A DNA stretch of 64,000 nucleotides from an uncultured Flavobacteriaceae bacterium (GTDB lineage Bacteria > Bacteroidota > Bacteroidia > Flavobacteriales > Flavobacteriaceae): contig CANNAN010000004.1 in NCBI GenBank assembly GCA_947502635.1, forward strand, positions 310,001 to 374,000. Direction: 5' to 3'. This document shows positions 36,822-45,812 of the stretch, one piece after another; the first letter of the stretch is position 1; each line of letters begins with the position of its first letter. The notes below the pieces were generated by a model, which did no database searches, had not been told where the DNA came from, and saw only the letters and a list, made by a program, of their open reading frames with translations. Made by a program: the position numbers and the translations under genes.

Positions 36822-38261
36822 ATGAGAAAAAATGCAATTTATTTGTTGGCACACCAGCTATGGAAAGATGCCTTTAGATCCAAAGTTATGCGTATAGCTT
36901 TGGGGCTAATGGTATTTTTGCTTCTTTTTTCAACCTACAGTGGTTGGGAAAACTACCATGACCAAAACGATACGCGAAATTTAGTGCAAGATGAAGTACA
37001 TGAGAGTTGGGAAAACAATCCTGATAAGCACCCGCATCGAATGGCTCATTATGGTTCTTTTGCTCTAAGAATAAAACATGTTCTTAGTATTTTTGACTTA
37101 GGAATAGAAAATTTCGTTGGTAATGCTGTATTCTTGGAAGCACACAAACAAAATACGGTCAACTTTTCTGAAGCGAGTATGTCTACGGGCTTATTGCGGT
37201 TTGGAGAGGTTAGTTTAGCGATGCTTTTAAAAGTAATCATCCCCTTATTAATTTTCTATTTAGGCTTTGCTACAGTAGCCCGAGAAAGAGAAAATGGCAC
37301 TTTAAAACTATTAATTGGTCAAGGTATAACTAGAAAAGAAATTGTTTTTGGTAAATGGTTAGGACTTTATAGCTTATCCTTAATTTTCCTATCTGCTATC
37401 TTTCTTATTTTACTATGCTTTGTACTGATAGAATCTCACGACAATATGTACTCTGAGAGTTTACTAAGATACGTTTTGTTATTGGTCTCTTACTTGTTGT
37501 TTTTTGCTATTCTAAGCACTATTACCATTTTAGTTTCCACCTTTAGTAAAACTTCAAAAGGCGCTTTGGTAAAACTTTTGGGGATTTGGTTGTTGTTTGT
37601 AATTATACTACCAAAATCTTTGCAAGCAATTGGGTATTACTTGTATCCTACTCCTTCTAAAATAGAAATAGAAACAGCCGTTGAACATGATTTAATTCGA
37701 CAAGGCAATAGCCATAATCCTGATGACCCCCATTTTAAAGCATTAAAAGACTCTGTACTATTAGCGCATAATGTAGTAAAGGTAGAAGATCTTCCTTTTA
37801 ATTATGGTGGATTTATTATGTCTCGGGGAGAAGCTATGAGTACTAAAGTTTATTTAAAGCATCAAGACCGCTTGTATCAAGTGTATCGCAAACAAAATAA
37901 TTTAGAACGCTTATCTGCTTTTGTTAACCCGTATACAGCAATTAAAAATTGGTCTATGGCTTTCTCTGGAACTGATTTTCAGTCCTTTTTACATTTTAAG
38001 GCCCAAGCAGAAGGATATCGTTTTAACCTGGCACAAGAAATGAACCAATTGCAAATGGATTTCATTCCTAATAAAGGAAAAGCGGGACCTAATACTATTT
38101 CCAATAAGTATTGGAAAGCATTTCCTCCATTTGAATACCACTTTCTGAGTGTATCAAAAGTGTTAAGTAACGAACTAACTTCCATTATGGCGCTACTCTT
38201 ATGGAGTGTATTGTCGGTTTTTGGATTGTTAAGAATATCTACCAACCTAAAAGCTATTTAA
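36822..38261 (+). CDS. ABC transporter permease (DUF3526-type)
   Basis: 479 residues. The N-terminal membrane helix (IALGLMVFLLLFSTY) is followed by a large extracytoplasmic loop, a cluster of helices at ~130-275 (LLKVIIPLLIFYLGFATVAR, SLIFLSAIFLILLCFVLI, YVLLLVSYLLFFAILSTITI, WLLFVIILPKSLQAIGYYL), a second large loop, and a final helix. The ERENGTLKLLIGQG motif after the second helix is the cytoplasmic coupling segment of ABC-2 permeases. It starts 2 bp after the TonB receptor and ends 1 bp before the second permease. Confidence 0.85.
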   Translation: MRKNAIYLLAHQLWKDAFRSKVMRIALGLMVFLLLFSTYSGWENYHDQNDTRNLVQDEVHESWENNPDKHPHRMAHYGSFALRIKHVLSIFDLGIENFVGNAVFLEAHKQNTVNFSEASMSTGLLRFGEVSLAMLLKVIIPLLIFYLGFATVARERENGTLKLLIGQGITRKEIVFGKWLGLYSLSLIFLSAIFLILLCFVLIESHDNMYSESLLRYVLLLVSYLLFFAILSTITILVSTFSKTSKGALVKLLGIWLLFVIILPKSLQAIGYYLYPTPSKIEIETAVEHDLIRQGNSHNPDDPHFKALKDSVLLAHNVVKVEDLPFNYGGFIMSRGEAMSTKVYLKHQDRLYQVYRKQNNLERLSAFVNPYTAIKNWSMAFSGTDFQSFLHFKAQAEGYRFNLAQEMNQLQMDFIPNKGKAGPNTISNKYWKAFPPFEYHFLSVSKVLSNELTSIMALLLWSVLSVFGLLRISTNLKAI

Positions 38262-38262
38262 G

Positions 38263-39603
38263 ATGTATCATTTATTATTTAAGTCATTTTTTAGAACTAA
38301 GATATTCTTAGTAAGTCTGGTTTTATTGGTTACTGTCGGGCTTATCAGCATATTAATTGGTAAACAATATTTGGTAAAACAAGAAAACACCATTGTTGCA
38401 GCACAAGAATTTCAAGAAGAAAGCATTAAACGAAATCTGGAATATCACAGTGATGATCTGGGCTTGTTATTGTATTACCTACGTTTTACTTTGATAAAAA
38501 AGCCTACAAATATTAGTGCGATTTCAATTGGTCAGAGTGATGTTAATCCATCGTTACAAGCTGTAACTATTCGTGGGTTGGAAGGCCAGAAATATGATAC
38601 CGATTTTGAAAACCCGTCGTTATTGATGTCTGGAAATTTGGATTTGGGATTCGTTATTATTTATCTGTTTCCATTGGTATTAATAGCTATGACTTTTAAT
38701 TTATATTCTGAAGAAAAGGAACTGGGTACTTGGAGAATATTAGCTGCTCAAACTGCTGGAAAATCCATGTTTTTGTTAAAAAAATTATTGATAAGAATTG
38801 TCTTCGTTTTTGTTATTTTAATTTTTCTGATGTTTTTGGCGAGCGCTATTTTACAAATTCCGATGCATCAAAAATTTTGGGCAATATTTATACAAAGTAT
38901 ATTGTATTTATTGTTTTGGAGCGCGTTATGCTTATGGATAGTTTCTATGTTAAAAGACTCTAGTTTTAATGCATTGGCCTTAATCTCTATATGGGTTTTA
39001 CTAAACATTTTACTTCCAGCTATGGTTAATAATTATGTACTTAACAGATACCAAGTACCAGAAGCTTTAAATGCTATGGTAGAACAAAGAGATGGCTACC
39101 ATGAAAAATGGGATTTGGAAAAAGATGCCACCATGACGCCTTTTTATGAAGCCTACCCTCAATATAAGAACTATTCTGTTCCAGATAATCAATTCAGTTG
39201 GATTTGGTACTAAGGTATGCAACATATGGGAGATTTAGAAGCGAAGGAGACCAGTATCGAAATGATGAAAAAGATTATGATGCGTAATACCGTAAGTGAA
39301 AAAGTTGCTCTTTTTGTTCCAACAATGCACACGCAATTAATTTTTAATAGTCTCGCTGGTACAGATATGGTTAGTCACTTAAATTTCTTGAAATCCCTTA
39401 CTGAATTTCATGAAAATTTGCGTCTGAACTTTTATACAAAAATTTTCGAAAACAATCCTGCCGATGTCATCGATTGGAAAAACCATAAGGCCAAATTTTA
39501 TAGTCTAAAACGTGGTTTTAACTGGGTGTATCTAATGCTTCCAACATTACTTATCACGTTAACTATAGTTGTTTTTGGAGTGTTTAACCTTCGAAAATTG
39601 TAA
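38263..39603 (+). pseudogene. Second ABC permease, interrupted by an in-frame stop
   Basis: Reads as one 446-codon permease paralogous to the gene before it. Helices are LVSLVLLVTVGLISILIG, LGFVIIYLFPLVLIAMTFN, a YSEEKELGTWRILAAQ coupling segment, four more helices, a large loop, and the C-terminal helix VYLMLPTLLITLTIVVFGVF. A TAA at 39211-39213 interrupts it after ...FSWIWY, and the same frame continues with GMQHMGDLEAKE to the stop at 39603. The parts are 38263-39213 (316 aa) and 39217-39603 (128 aa). Because no frameshift is involved and the downstream half still looks well conserved, this is a point nonsense change, a sequencing error, or a recent loss. Two separate functional polypeptides are less likely. 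Confidence 0.75.
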
Positions 39604-39611
39604 ATAAAATG

Positions 39612-39634
39612 GGGCTAGATTATAATTCTAGCCC
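39612..39634 (+). terminator. Intrinsic terminator of the ABC/TonB operon
   Basis: GGGCTAGA (39612-39619) and TCTAGCCC (39627-39634) form an 8-bp perfect stem with a 7-base loop, followed by TTATTCTATT. It lies 9 bp after the last stop codon of the operon. Confidence 0.75.
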
Positions 39635-39671
39635 TTATTCTATTACTGTTTACAGAACAAAGTTCATATCT

Positions 39672-39735
39672 TAGTTTCATCTTCACTCCTATCCCTTCAA
39701 TCACGCTCAGGACAGGCTGGCTTAGAGCAAAATAT
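39672..39735 (+). repeat. Degenerate dispersed repeat, copy 7
   Basis: Only the central part is recognisable: CTTCACTCCTATCCCTTCAA, then CGCTCAGGACAGGCT as in the copy at 8052. The ends are lost. The rest of 39636-39853 shows nothing else. Confidence 0.45.
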
Positions 39736-39853
39736 ATACAAATTTGGAAATTCTAAAGTTAAAAGTGGCAATTCACGAACTGGTGCTCAAGATGAAAATA
39801 CAAGGATTAATTAGTTTTAAATTATTCGTGTTTTATTGTATAATACTTAAGCA

Positions 39854-40075
39854 CTACATCTTTTTGTGCTCGATGACTGGTTCAATATGAAAATCATCAG
39901 ATGATAGTTCATTTTTAATTCGAATAAGTCCATCTTCGTCAGTGGATATTAGAATTCTTTTATTTCGGAAATTATTTATAACTTCTATATTAGAAATTTG
40001 TCGAACCAATTTTGCCCACTCAGAGTTCACCAACTTCTCTTTCCCTTTCTTGACAGCGATGATATACTTTCTCAT
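39854..40075 (-). CDS. Small protein resembling a subtilisin propeptide/I9 inhibitor
   Basis: 73 residues from the ATG at 40075 (MRKYIIAVKKGKE); ATG 40093 or TTG 40105 would add 6 or 10 residues. The pattern strand KYIIAV, helix KLVNSEWAKLVRQI, strand VINNFRNKRILIST, helix IRIKNELS, strand DFHIEPVIEHKKM fits the beta-alpha-beta-beta-alpha-beta layout of subtilase propeptides (I9), including a closing 'IEPVIEH' comparable to the 'VEPEILH' of its neighbour. It lies 48 bp after the stop of the subtilase gene on the same strand. A stand-alone inhibitor or folding helper of that subtilase is inferred. Confidence 0.6.
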   Translation of the reverse strand: MRKYIIAVKKGKEKLVNSEWAKLVRQISNIEVINNFRNKRILISTDEDGLIRIKNELSSDDFHIEPVIEHKKM

Positions 40076-40123
40076 GATTTCAAAGATAAACATCTTTCCA
40101 GACAATTTACTTTTATTATAAAT

Positions 40124-41629
40124 CTACACCCTTGGCATTCCTTCTCCTTGATATTTGTTATCCATCCCTATTGATTGCGCACTTCTTCTAAGTAAAAACT
40201 TCGCCATTAATGCTCGAGAACTATTTCGTGGCATAGTCTTGTATTCACTTGATTTTGATAGAATTGCTGCCAAAGCCCCACAAACTATTGGACTAGCCAT
40301 TGAAGTTCCTCCCATTGAAGCATACGGAGCTTCCAATCCAAATCGTTCGGGAACTGTTGATATGATTCCCACTCCTGGTCCTGCAACGAAAACCCGATTC
40401 CCAAAACAACTAAAATTAGCATGAAATAAATTGTTATCACCAAATCGATCACTTGTTTGAGGTAGACGTGTTGATGGTATACTACCATTAGGTCCCCACC
40501 CAAGAAGTCCTATTGCTGAGACAGCTATGGTTTCAGAAAATGCCGCAGGAAATTCTACTGGTCCGTTAGAATTTCCTGCTGCACATATACAAAGTGTTCC
40601 TCTCTCAAAAGCATCCTGAATAGCATCTCTTTCAATTTTTGAACCTTGTGATGAACCTAAACTCATATTAATTAAGTCAACACCAACTTCCTTTGAGAGT
40701 TCATCTATGGCATTTGCAATATCGCCCTGATTGGCTCCTTTTCCTACTGGAAAAACTCGTGCAGAATGAAGATCTACCCCAGGAGCTATTCCTCCATAAT
40801 ACTTCGAATCTTGTGGTCTTGCACCAATACTGCCACTAACATGAGTTCCATGAGAATCAATATCAGTACCTCCAGCTGGATCAAATCCGCCATCTATAAA
40901 GGCACCAATATCATTAGTATGAATCAGGTGTGAATGAGGACCAATCCCTGTATCTATAACTCCAACGCTAATGCCATTACCAAGATCAGGATTATAGTTT
41001 CTAATGTTCATTTGACGGTGCCACCACCCCTTAAATGTTTTAGCTTTAGGTAGTGGTGGCGTAGTTACCGTTACTGTTCGTCGTGGTCCCCTTACAACCA
41101 TGGGCCAAAAACCACCAGTTGGAACTACTATAAGGGCAGATGCCATGAAAAAGCTAGAAAATCGAAAGTTTACAACTCCAAACGGATCTGTTAGCAACTC
41201 AATTTGTCTTCCAACATTTTGAGGAGACCGAAGAAAAAGTATGACTTTAGCGTTTTCTAATGTGCTAGCACCACCTTTGACTTTTACTGTGATTTCTTTA
41301 ATATTCCCGAATTCTACTGGTCCTGACAGTTCATTCCGATCACTTAAAAGAAAGTCCATAGGTCTGATAGAGTCATTAAAATGTAAGATTTCAGGCTCCA
41401 CCATAACATCATCTGGCAGATTATTTCGTTTTGCCGCCATTTCCGCTGGATCAGCTTCAAAAACTACAATTTTCCGAGAAGTTTCATGTTTTGGGTTATT
41501 CTCTTGAATTATACTAGATCCCAACATGAAGTTACTTGCTTTAACAGATTCAAGAGAACCTCTAGACGCCAGTTTTTCGGAGTTTTGAAATTTACCAGCT
41601 CTTTTATTTGACATAATATATTTAGCCAT
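40124..41629 (-). CDS. Cytoplasmic-type subtilase (S8)
   Basis: 501 residues from the ATG at 41629 (MAKYIMSNKRAGK); a TTG at 41665 would add 12. No signal peptide. An N-terminal propeptide-like part (~50-85: RKIVVFEADPAEMA ... VMVEPEILHF) and a beta-rich domain (~105-190) precede the catalytic domain. That domain has GVIDTG (Asp226), SHGTHVSG (His260), CAAGNS (Asn353) and GGTSMASP (Ser443). All catalytic residues are present. The upstream region carries the same two inverted repeats as the caspase-subtilase operon. A small inhibitor-like gene follows. An intracellular protease in the same regulon as the caspase-subtilase is inferred. Confidence 0.88.
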   Translation of the reverse strand: MAKYIMSNKRAGKFQNSEKLASRGSLESVKASNFMLGSSIIQENNPKHETSRKIVVFEADPAEMAAKRNNLPDDVMVEPEILHFNDSIRPMDFLLSDRNELSGPVEFGNIKEITVKVKGGASTLENAKVILFLRSPQNVGRQIELLTDPFGVVNFRFSSFFMASALIVVPTGGFWPMVVRGPRRTVTVTTPPLPKAKTFKGWWHRQMNIRNYNPDLGNGISVGVIDTGIGPHSHLIHTNDIGAFIDGGFDPAGGTDIDSHGTHVSGSIGARPQDSKYYGGIAPGVDLHSARVFPVGKGANQGDIANAIDELSKEVGVDLINMSLGSSQGSKIERDAIQDAFERGTLCICAAGNSNGPVEFPAAFSETIAVSAIGLLGWGPNGSIPSTRLPQTSDRFGDNNLFHANFSCFGNRVFVAGPGVGIISTVPERFGLEAPYASMGGTSMASPIVCGALAAILSKSSEYKTMPRNSSRALMAKFLLRRSAQSIGMDNKYQGEGMPRV

Positions 41630-41737
41630 AACTTTATTTTTTATATAGAACTTATATTTAATCAACTACTATATCCTTCAATGAATTAGTTGTCCTTAAT
41701 ACTAAACAAGGTTATAAAATTGAACAATGCTAAAACA

Positions 41738-41819
41738 TACCCAATAATGGGTAATTAATTAGATTCTGCTATTGTGTAATTACTAATTCGAAGAATTAAC
41801 CACTATATATCAAGTGATT
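41738..41819 (-). promoter_or_regulatory. Two inverted repeats upstream of subtilase, shared with 7056-7137
   Basis: TACCCAATAATGGGTA (41738-41753) is a 16-bp 7-2-7 palindrome. AACCACT (41798-41804) and AGTGATT (41813-41819) form the second inverted repeat with an 8-bp spacer. The sequence between and around them also matches the 7056-7137 region (ACATACCC, GCTATT, GAAGAATTAA, TATCAAGTGATT, AAAAATATTT). The palindrome centre is ~116 bp before the chosen start at 41629. Confidence 0.65.
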
Positions 41820-41850
41820 ACGTAAAAATAAGAAAAATATTTCAATGTAA

Positions 41851-41970
41851 GCCATTCCATACACATTTTGCCCCTACCGCTCTGGCTCCTTCGACAAAAA
41901 GAGTCTCCCATTACATTTTAAAGAAATTTTCAGAAAGAAGATTAGTACTTGTAAAAAGCTTTTTGTTGTA
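41851..41970 (+). repeat. Dispersed intergenic repeat, copy 8
   Basis: Landmarks GCCATTCCATACACATTT, CCCCTACCGCTC, TCCCATTACATTTTAAAG, AAATTTTCAGAAAG and AAAAGCTTTTTG. The ACCAAAGCAAA/ACATAACGCAG end is missing. It directly abuts the operator segment, as copy 3 does at the other subtilase locus. Confidence 0.7.
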
Positions 41971-42048
41971 TTAACCACAAGAGCATAATTTTTTTGCGAA
42001 GAAATTTCTATGCACTTACTGATAGTACACTCTCATTTATAATTTAGA

Positions 42049-44079
42049 TTATTTTTCATTTGGATATTCCTTATGTGTATTTATATCTATCCAGCCTTTT
42101 TCACCTTTATTAGTTTCATACTCTATAAAATTTCCTTCTACCTTACCTAAACTCTTATAGTTTAAACCATTTTTTAAAGGATAAATTCCATACTTTTCGC
42201 CTTTTTTTACAATAATTAAGGGGGCTCTTAATTCTATGTCGTCATATTGTATAGGCAAGAGTTCTTCTGCTTGAGTACTTCCATATTGTCCGGCATTTAA
42301 ATCAACCATTTCATCTTTTTGTAATTCCTCCAAACCCCAATCGAATTCTACATCATCATCATTATAAGCATATAAACCAGCTTTATCATCTTTATGAACA
42401 ACAAGCAAGTGTGTTCTATCCACATACCCCTCTATAAGACGACTATCTTCATCGTAACCATCTGTTGTCGTTTTATTAAGAAATTTTACATCACATTCAG
42501 CAGTTAGATTTTTAAGGCGAAGTGTCTTTATATGAGTTATACCAGAAAAACCATCCAATTCTGTTATTTTAATAGCATTAACAGGCTCTTTTTTATTTGA
42601 TTTTATAACTTCAAAATTTGTTTTCAATTCTTGCAACTCATACAAGCAATGTGGTGAATACCTTCGTATAATTCTTCTGCTGGTTTCTTTACCTGCAACA
42701 TCAATATACTTAACTCTATTACCTACAAGTATTTGTAGGTTTTCACTATCATAATAAGCTCGTCTTATATTCCTAATTGGTAGTTTTTCTAGCTTAAAAT
42801 TATAGATATCAATACCTTCTCCATTTCTTCCAATAATAAATTCCTTATTTCTTTGAATGACATCATATCCCTTATCTATCACTATTTCATTAAAAAGATT
42901 GGTGAGGTATTTCTTGCCTTTTTTAGAACGTATGCTATAAAAATTATTAGTATCGCTATTCCTATGTAGCATTATCTCTTTAAAAATACTATCACTTAGA
43001 GGAGAACTTGTTTGTGCTATCGTATTTTTTTTTATAAAATTTTCAAGTAAGCCATTATTATTGGTTGGAATGATATAATACTTTATATTATCCCCTTGGG
43101 TTAATATTAGTATAGGCTTGTTTTTATTCAATATAAGAATAGTAATGGTATAAAACTCTGAGCCTTTTAGGCGCCATTTTTTTATATAATTATCTTCATC
43201 ATCAATATTTTTGAAGAAACAGCCATAAGTGAACTTAAAATTTAAATCAATAAAGAGTTCGGAATTAAATTGTTTAAACACTCTTTTATTATTAATGATC
43301 TCACCTGAATAATTCCTAGATTTTGTATATGTACACCATTCTTTGTTTGCTACCATTTTTAGAAGACTTTCTACAGATTGTGTTTTTATTTTGCTTACTT
43401 TAATAATATTACCTGAATGTCTCTTAATCTCTTTATAAGTATAATTATCATTACTTTTTTCTATTATTCTAAACGATTGTTTAGGAATGGTTTTGTCATG
43501 TAAAAATTCGTAAGATACTTTTAAATACTTATTTGCTTCTTTTTTTTTATAAAACTTTAGCAGTCCACGTCCACTTTTACTACTTTTAATTTTACCTAAA
43601 TAACTTATATCATCAAGATGAATGACCTTACCTTTGTCATTAAAAAGTTTAATGGAGCCGTCTTTTATTCCATTTTTATAATTAATAGTTTTCCAAACAA
43701 CACCATTGTTATGATAGTATACTAGAGGATTATTTGTTGTATTAGAATATTGAGTATTTTTAGTATCAAACCCATTTTGATCATACCAATACCAATCGCC
43801 TACATGTACATCTAGACTATCTGTATATGCATAACCTTGCATTTGCATAGTTCCATTTTTATAGTAGTCTTGAATTAATGAAAGATTACCTATTGTTTTT
43901 AGCGGTAGTGGTCTATAAAATTTATGCTTTTTTCTAGTTGTAGGTTGCCAATCACTATCAAAATACAACATATCCTTATTCTTTGTTGCTTGTGAAAAGC
44001 CATTTTGTATTGGTCCAAAAAAAACTATTAACAAAATTATTTTATAAATTTTATTTTCACTACTTCTATATAATTTCAT
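42049..44079 (-). CDS. Exported YwqK/MORN-like and WG-like repeat protein
   Basis: 676 residues with a signal peptide (IILLIVFFGPIQNGFSQA). Residues ~55-150 hold MORN-like antitoxin-YwqK-type units (YYKNGTMQMQGYAY, VGDWYWYDQNGF, YYHNNGVVWKTINYKNG, IKDGSIKLFNDKG). The middle is unrecognised. The C-terminal ~100 residues have WG/KWG-type strands (IIVKKGEKYGIYPLKNG, EGNFIEYETNKGEKGWID). The 'antitoxin' name of this family is historical; here the protein is exported and no toxin gene is adjacent. The function is unknown. It is divergent from the TPR-like gene at 44354. Confidence 0.6.
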   Translation of the reverse strand: MKLYRSSENKIYKIILLIVFFGPIQNGFSQATKNKDMLYFDSDWQPTTRKKHKFYRPLPLKTIGNLSLIQDYYKNGTMQMQGYAYTDSLDVHVGDWYWYDQNGFDTKNTQYSNTTNNPLVYYHNNGVVWKTINYKNGIKDGSIKLFNDKGKVIHLDDISYLGKIKSSKSGRGLLKFYKKKEANKYLKVSYEFLHDKTIPKQSFRIIEKSNDNYTYKEIKRHSGNIIKVSKIKTQSVESLLKMVANKEWCTYTKSRNYSGEIINNKRVFKQFNSELFIDLNFKFTYGCFFKNIDDEDNYIKKWRLKGSEFYTITILILNKNKPILILTQGDNIKYYIIPTNNNGLLENFIKKNTIAQTSSPLSDSIFKEIMLHRNSDTNNFYSIRSKKGKKYLTNLFNEIVIDKGYDVIQRNKEFIIGRNGEGIDIYNFKLEKLPIRNIRRAYYDSENLQILVGNRVKYIDVAGKETSRRIIRRYSPHCLYELQELKTNFEVIKSNKKEPVNAIKITELDGFSGITHIKTLRLKNLTAECDVKFLNKTTTDGYDEDSRLIEGYVDRTHLLVVHKDDKAGLYAYNDDDVEFDWGLEELQKDEMVDLNAGQYGSTQAEELLPIQYDDIELRAPLIIVKKGEKYGIYPLKNGLNYKSLGKVEGNFIEYETNKGEKGWIDINTHKEYPNEK

Positions 44080-44353
44080 GTCATTTTTTTCTAATTCTCA
44101 CAAAATTATATAATACCCTCAAACAAAATACCCCAGTTTTCCGTGAAAATAAGAATCCTTCAAAGTTATTTCTAGGAATAAAATCATAATAAAATATTAT
44201 AGATAAAGATGGCGTTGATGGCCCACTAGAGAATTAAATTGATCGTTTTATTACCCGTTTAAAAAGAATGATACCACGGTTTTCAGGGATATAGTTAACC
44301 TGAAACTTTAATTATATTTACGATTTAAATCACTAACAGCATATACACTAAAG

Positions 44354-45610
44354 ATGAAAGAAGAAATAAAATGGTTTGAAGAAATGACCGAATATCTATT
44401 CAAAGAATACAAATCCTTGTTTTTAAAAAAGATGGTGGATTATGAAAAAGGGTCTATAAAAAAAATAGCCCTTTTAAGAAACCAATACCTAGATTATGAT
44501 GACGATGATAATGATTATAATGTTGTTGACTACTCATTAGGAATTTATTCTAAAGATCAGCTACGCGCTCTAAAAAATAAAATAGACGAATCGTCTAATA
44601 GTGATGTTTTAGAGAATGTTGAAGATCTTTGGGGACCACCATCACTAAATGCCGCATGGGAAAAAAGTTATGATTATAGTACCGATTTTAATATGTTTCA
44701 GCACTGTACTGTGCTCGCTAGTATAGCACAAAAGCTATTAGAAGACATAGAAATTAAACCCTATGTTATGAAAGGCGCCTCAGTCTTCATAAAAAGTTTT
44801 GGAGATTTTAACGAAGCATGCATGGTGCCTATGTATAAAGGAACAATTCCTGAAACCGAAATTCGTAAAAAAGTCATAGCTGATTTTGTTACTACTGATA
44901 AAAATAAAAAATTGTTACTGTCACTTTGGAATAAAGAAGTCACAGAACCAGGAAAAACTCTTTTTAAGCAAATTGGTATTAATCCACTTCCAAATTACCC
45001 TAGTGCAAGTGATATTAGTAAAGAGTTATTTAAAGCGCGACATATATTGGTTGAAAAGGAAAATGAAAGCAAAGAGGTCCGTAATAAAGCAGCCATAGCA
45101 AGTTTGGAACCATATTTAGAAGACATTAAACCGTATACTGGGAAAAAATCAAAGAAGATAACAGAAGCTATTAAAGAACATGAAAGCGCATGTAATTATT
45201 TGGGGTTATGGTATAACGGATTAAAAGACTATGACAATGCAGAAAAATGGTGGAGACGTTGTTATCAAATCTTGCCTACGGAGTCGGGTACTTTAAACCT
45301 TTGCTTAATCTATAAAAATAAGAAGCCTAATTACCCTGAATTTTTAAAAATCTGTGAACATTTAACGTCTATTTACAGTAAATTATCTTCGTATAGTCAA
45401 ATGTATGCATGGGAATATTTAGCGACTGCTTATGTGCTAAATGAAGATATAGAAAAAGCAAGCGATACCTTTAAAAACCTGATAAAAGATAATCCAGATG
45501 AGGAAATATCGTATTACAAATCATTAGCGAATAAAGCGTTAGACAAATTATTTGAACAAAGAGAAAGTGATGAAAAGCTAAAAAACAAATTGCTAAATAT
45601 CTTTGAATAA
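44354..45610 (+). CDS. Cytoplasmic TPR-like hypothetical protein
   Basis: 418 residues, no signal peptide. Residues 1-~260 are unrecognised, mixed helical, with an acidic DYDDDDNDYN run near residue 55. Residues ~275-400 form TPR-type hairpins (YLGLWYNGLKDYDNAEKWWR, YAWEYLATAYVLNEDIEKAS). It may be a scaffold protein. The gene stands alone, divergent from the YwqK-like gene. The 202 bp after its stop contain only a non-coding-looking segment. Confidence 0.55.
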   Translation: MKEEIKWFEEMTEYLFKEYKSLFLKKMVDYEKGSIKKIALLRNQYLDYDDDDNDYNVVDYSLGIYSKDQLRALKNKIDESSNSDVLENVEDLWGPPSLNAAWEKSYDYSTDFNMFQHCTVLASIAQKLLEDIEIKPYVMKGASVFIKSFGDFNEACMVPMYKGTIPETEIRKKVIADFVTTDKNKKLLLSLWNKEVTEPGKTLFKQIGINPLPNYPSASDISKELFKARHILVEKENESKEVRNKAAIASLEPYLEDIKPYTGKKSKKITEAIKEHESACNYLGLWYNGLKDYDNAEKWWRRCYQILPTESGTLNLCLIYKNKKPNYPEFLKICEHLTSIYSKLSSYSQMYAWEYLATAYVLNEDIEKASDTFKNLIKDNPDEEISYYKSLANKALDKLFEQRESDEKLKNKLLNIFE

Positions 45611-45812
45611 CAAAAAGATATAAAATAAAAAGAGGTGAATCTTAATGGTAAAAGTGCTTTTTAAAAGCCGTTAATAAAGCTATGGATACTTCGGTTACAA
45701 ACAAGCAATTCTTTTCAGAAGGCAATACTGTTATAGAATTCATTTTGGAAATGATACTATTCCTATTGGTAAACTATATAAGATTAATGGCAATAAACTT
45801 TTAAAATAGGTG

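Larger units (their letters stand above)
41666..42048. other. Intergenic region: shared operator segment and repeat
   Basis: No gene in this stretch upstream of the subtilase. It is made up of the operator segment (41738-41819), repeat copy 8 (41851-41970), and ~80 AT-rich bases before the stop of the next minus-strand gene in which nothing was recognised. Confidence 0.5.

Noticed and set aside
42049-44079. YwqK-like gene as the antitoxin of a toxin-antitoxin pair
   Set aside because: The protein is exported, far larger than an antitoxin, and has no toxin-like neighbour.
45640-45810. A frame reading RQYCYRIHFGNDTIPIGKL and ending at a TAG near 45808
   Set aside because: It looks like the worn-out end of a coding region, but no start or family could be recognised, so no gene or pseudogene was called.
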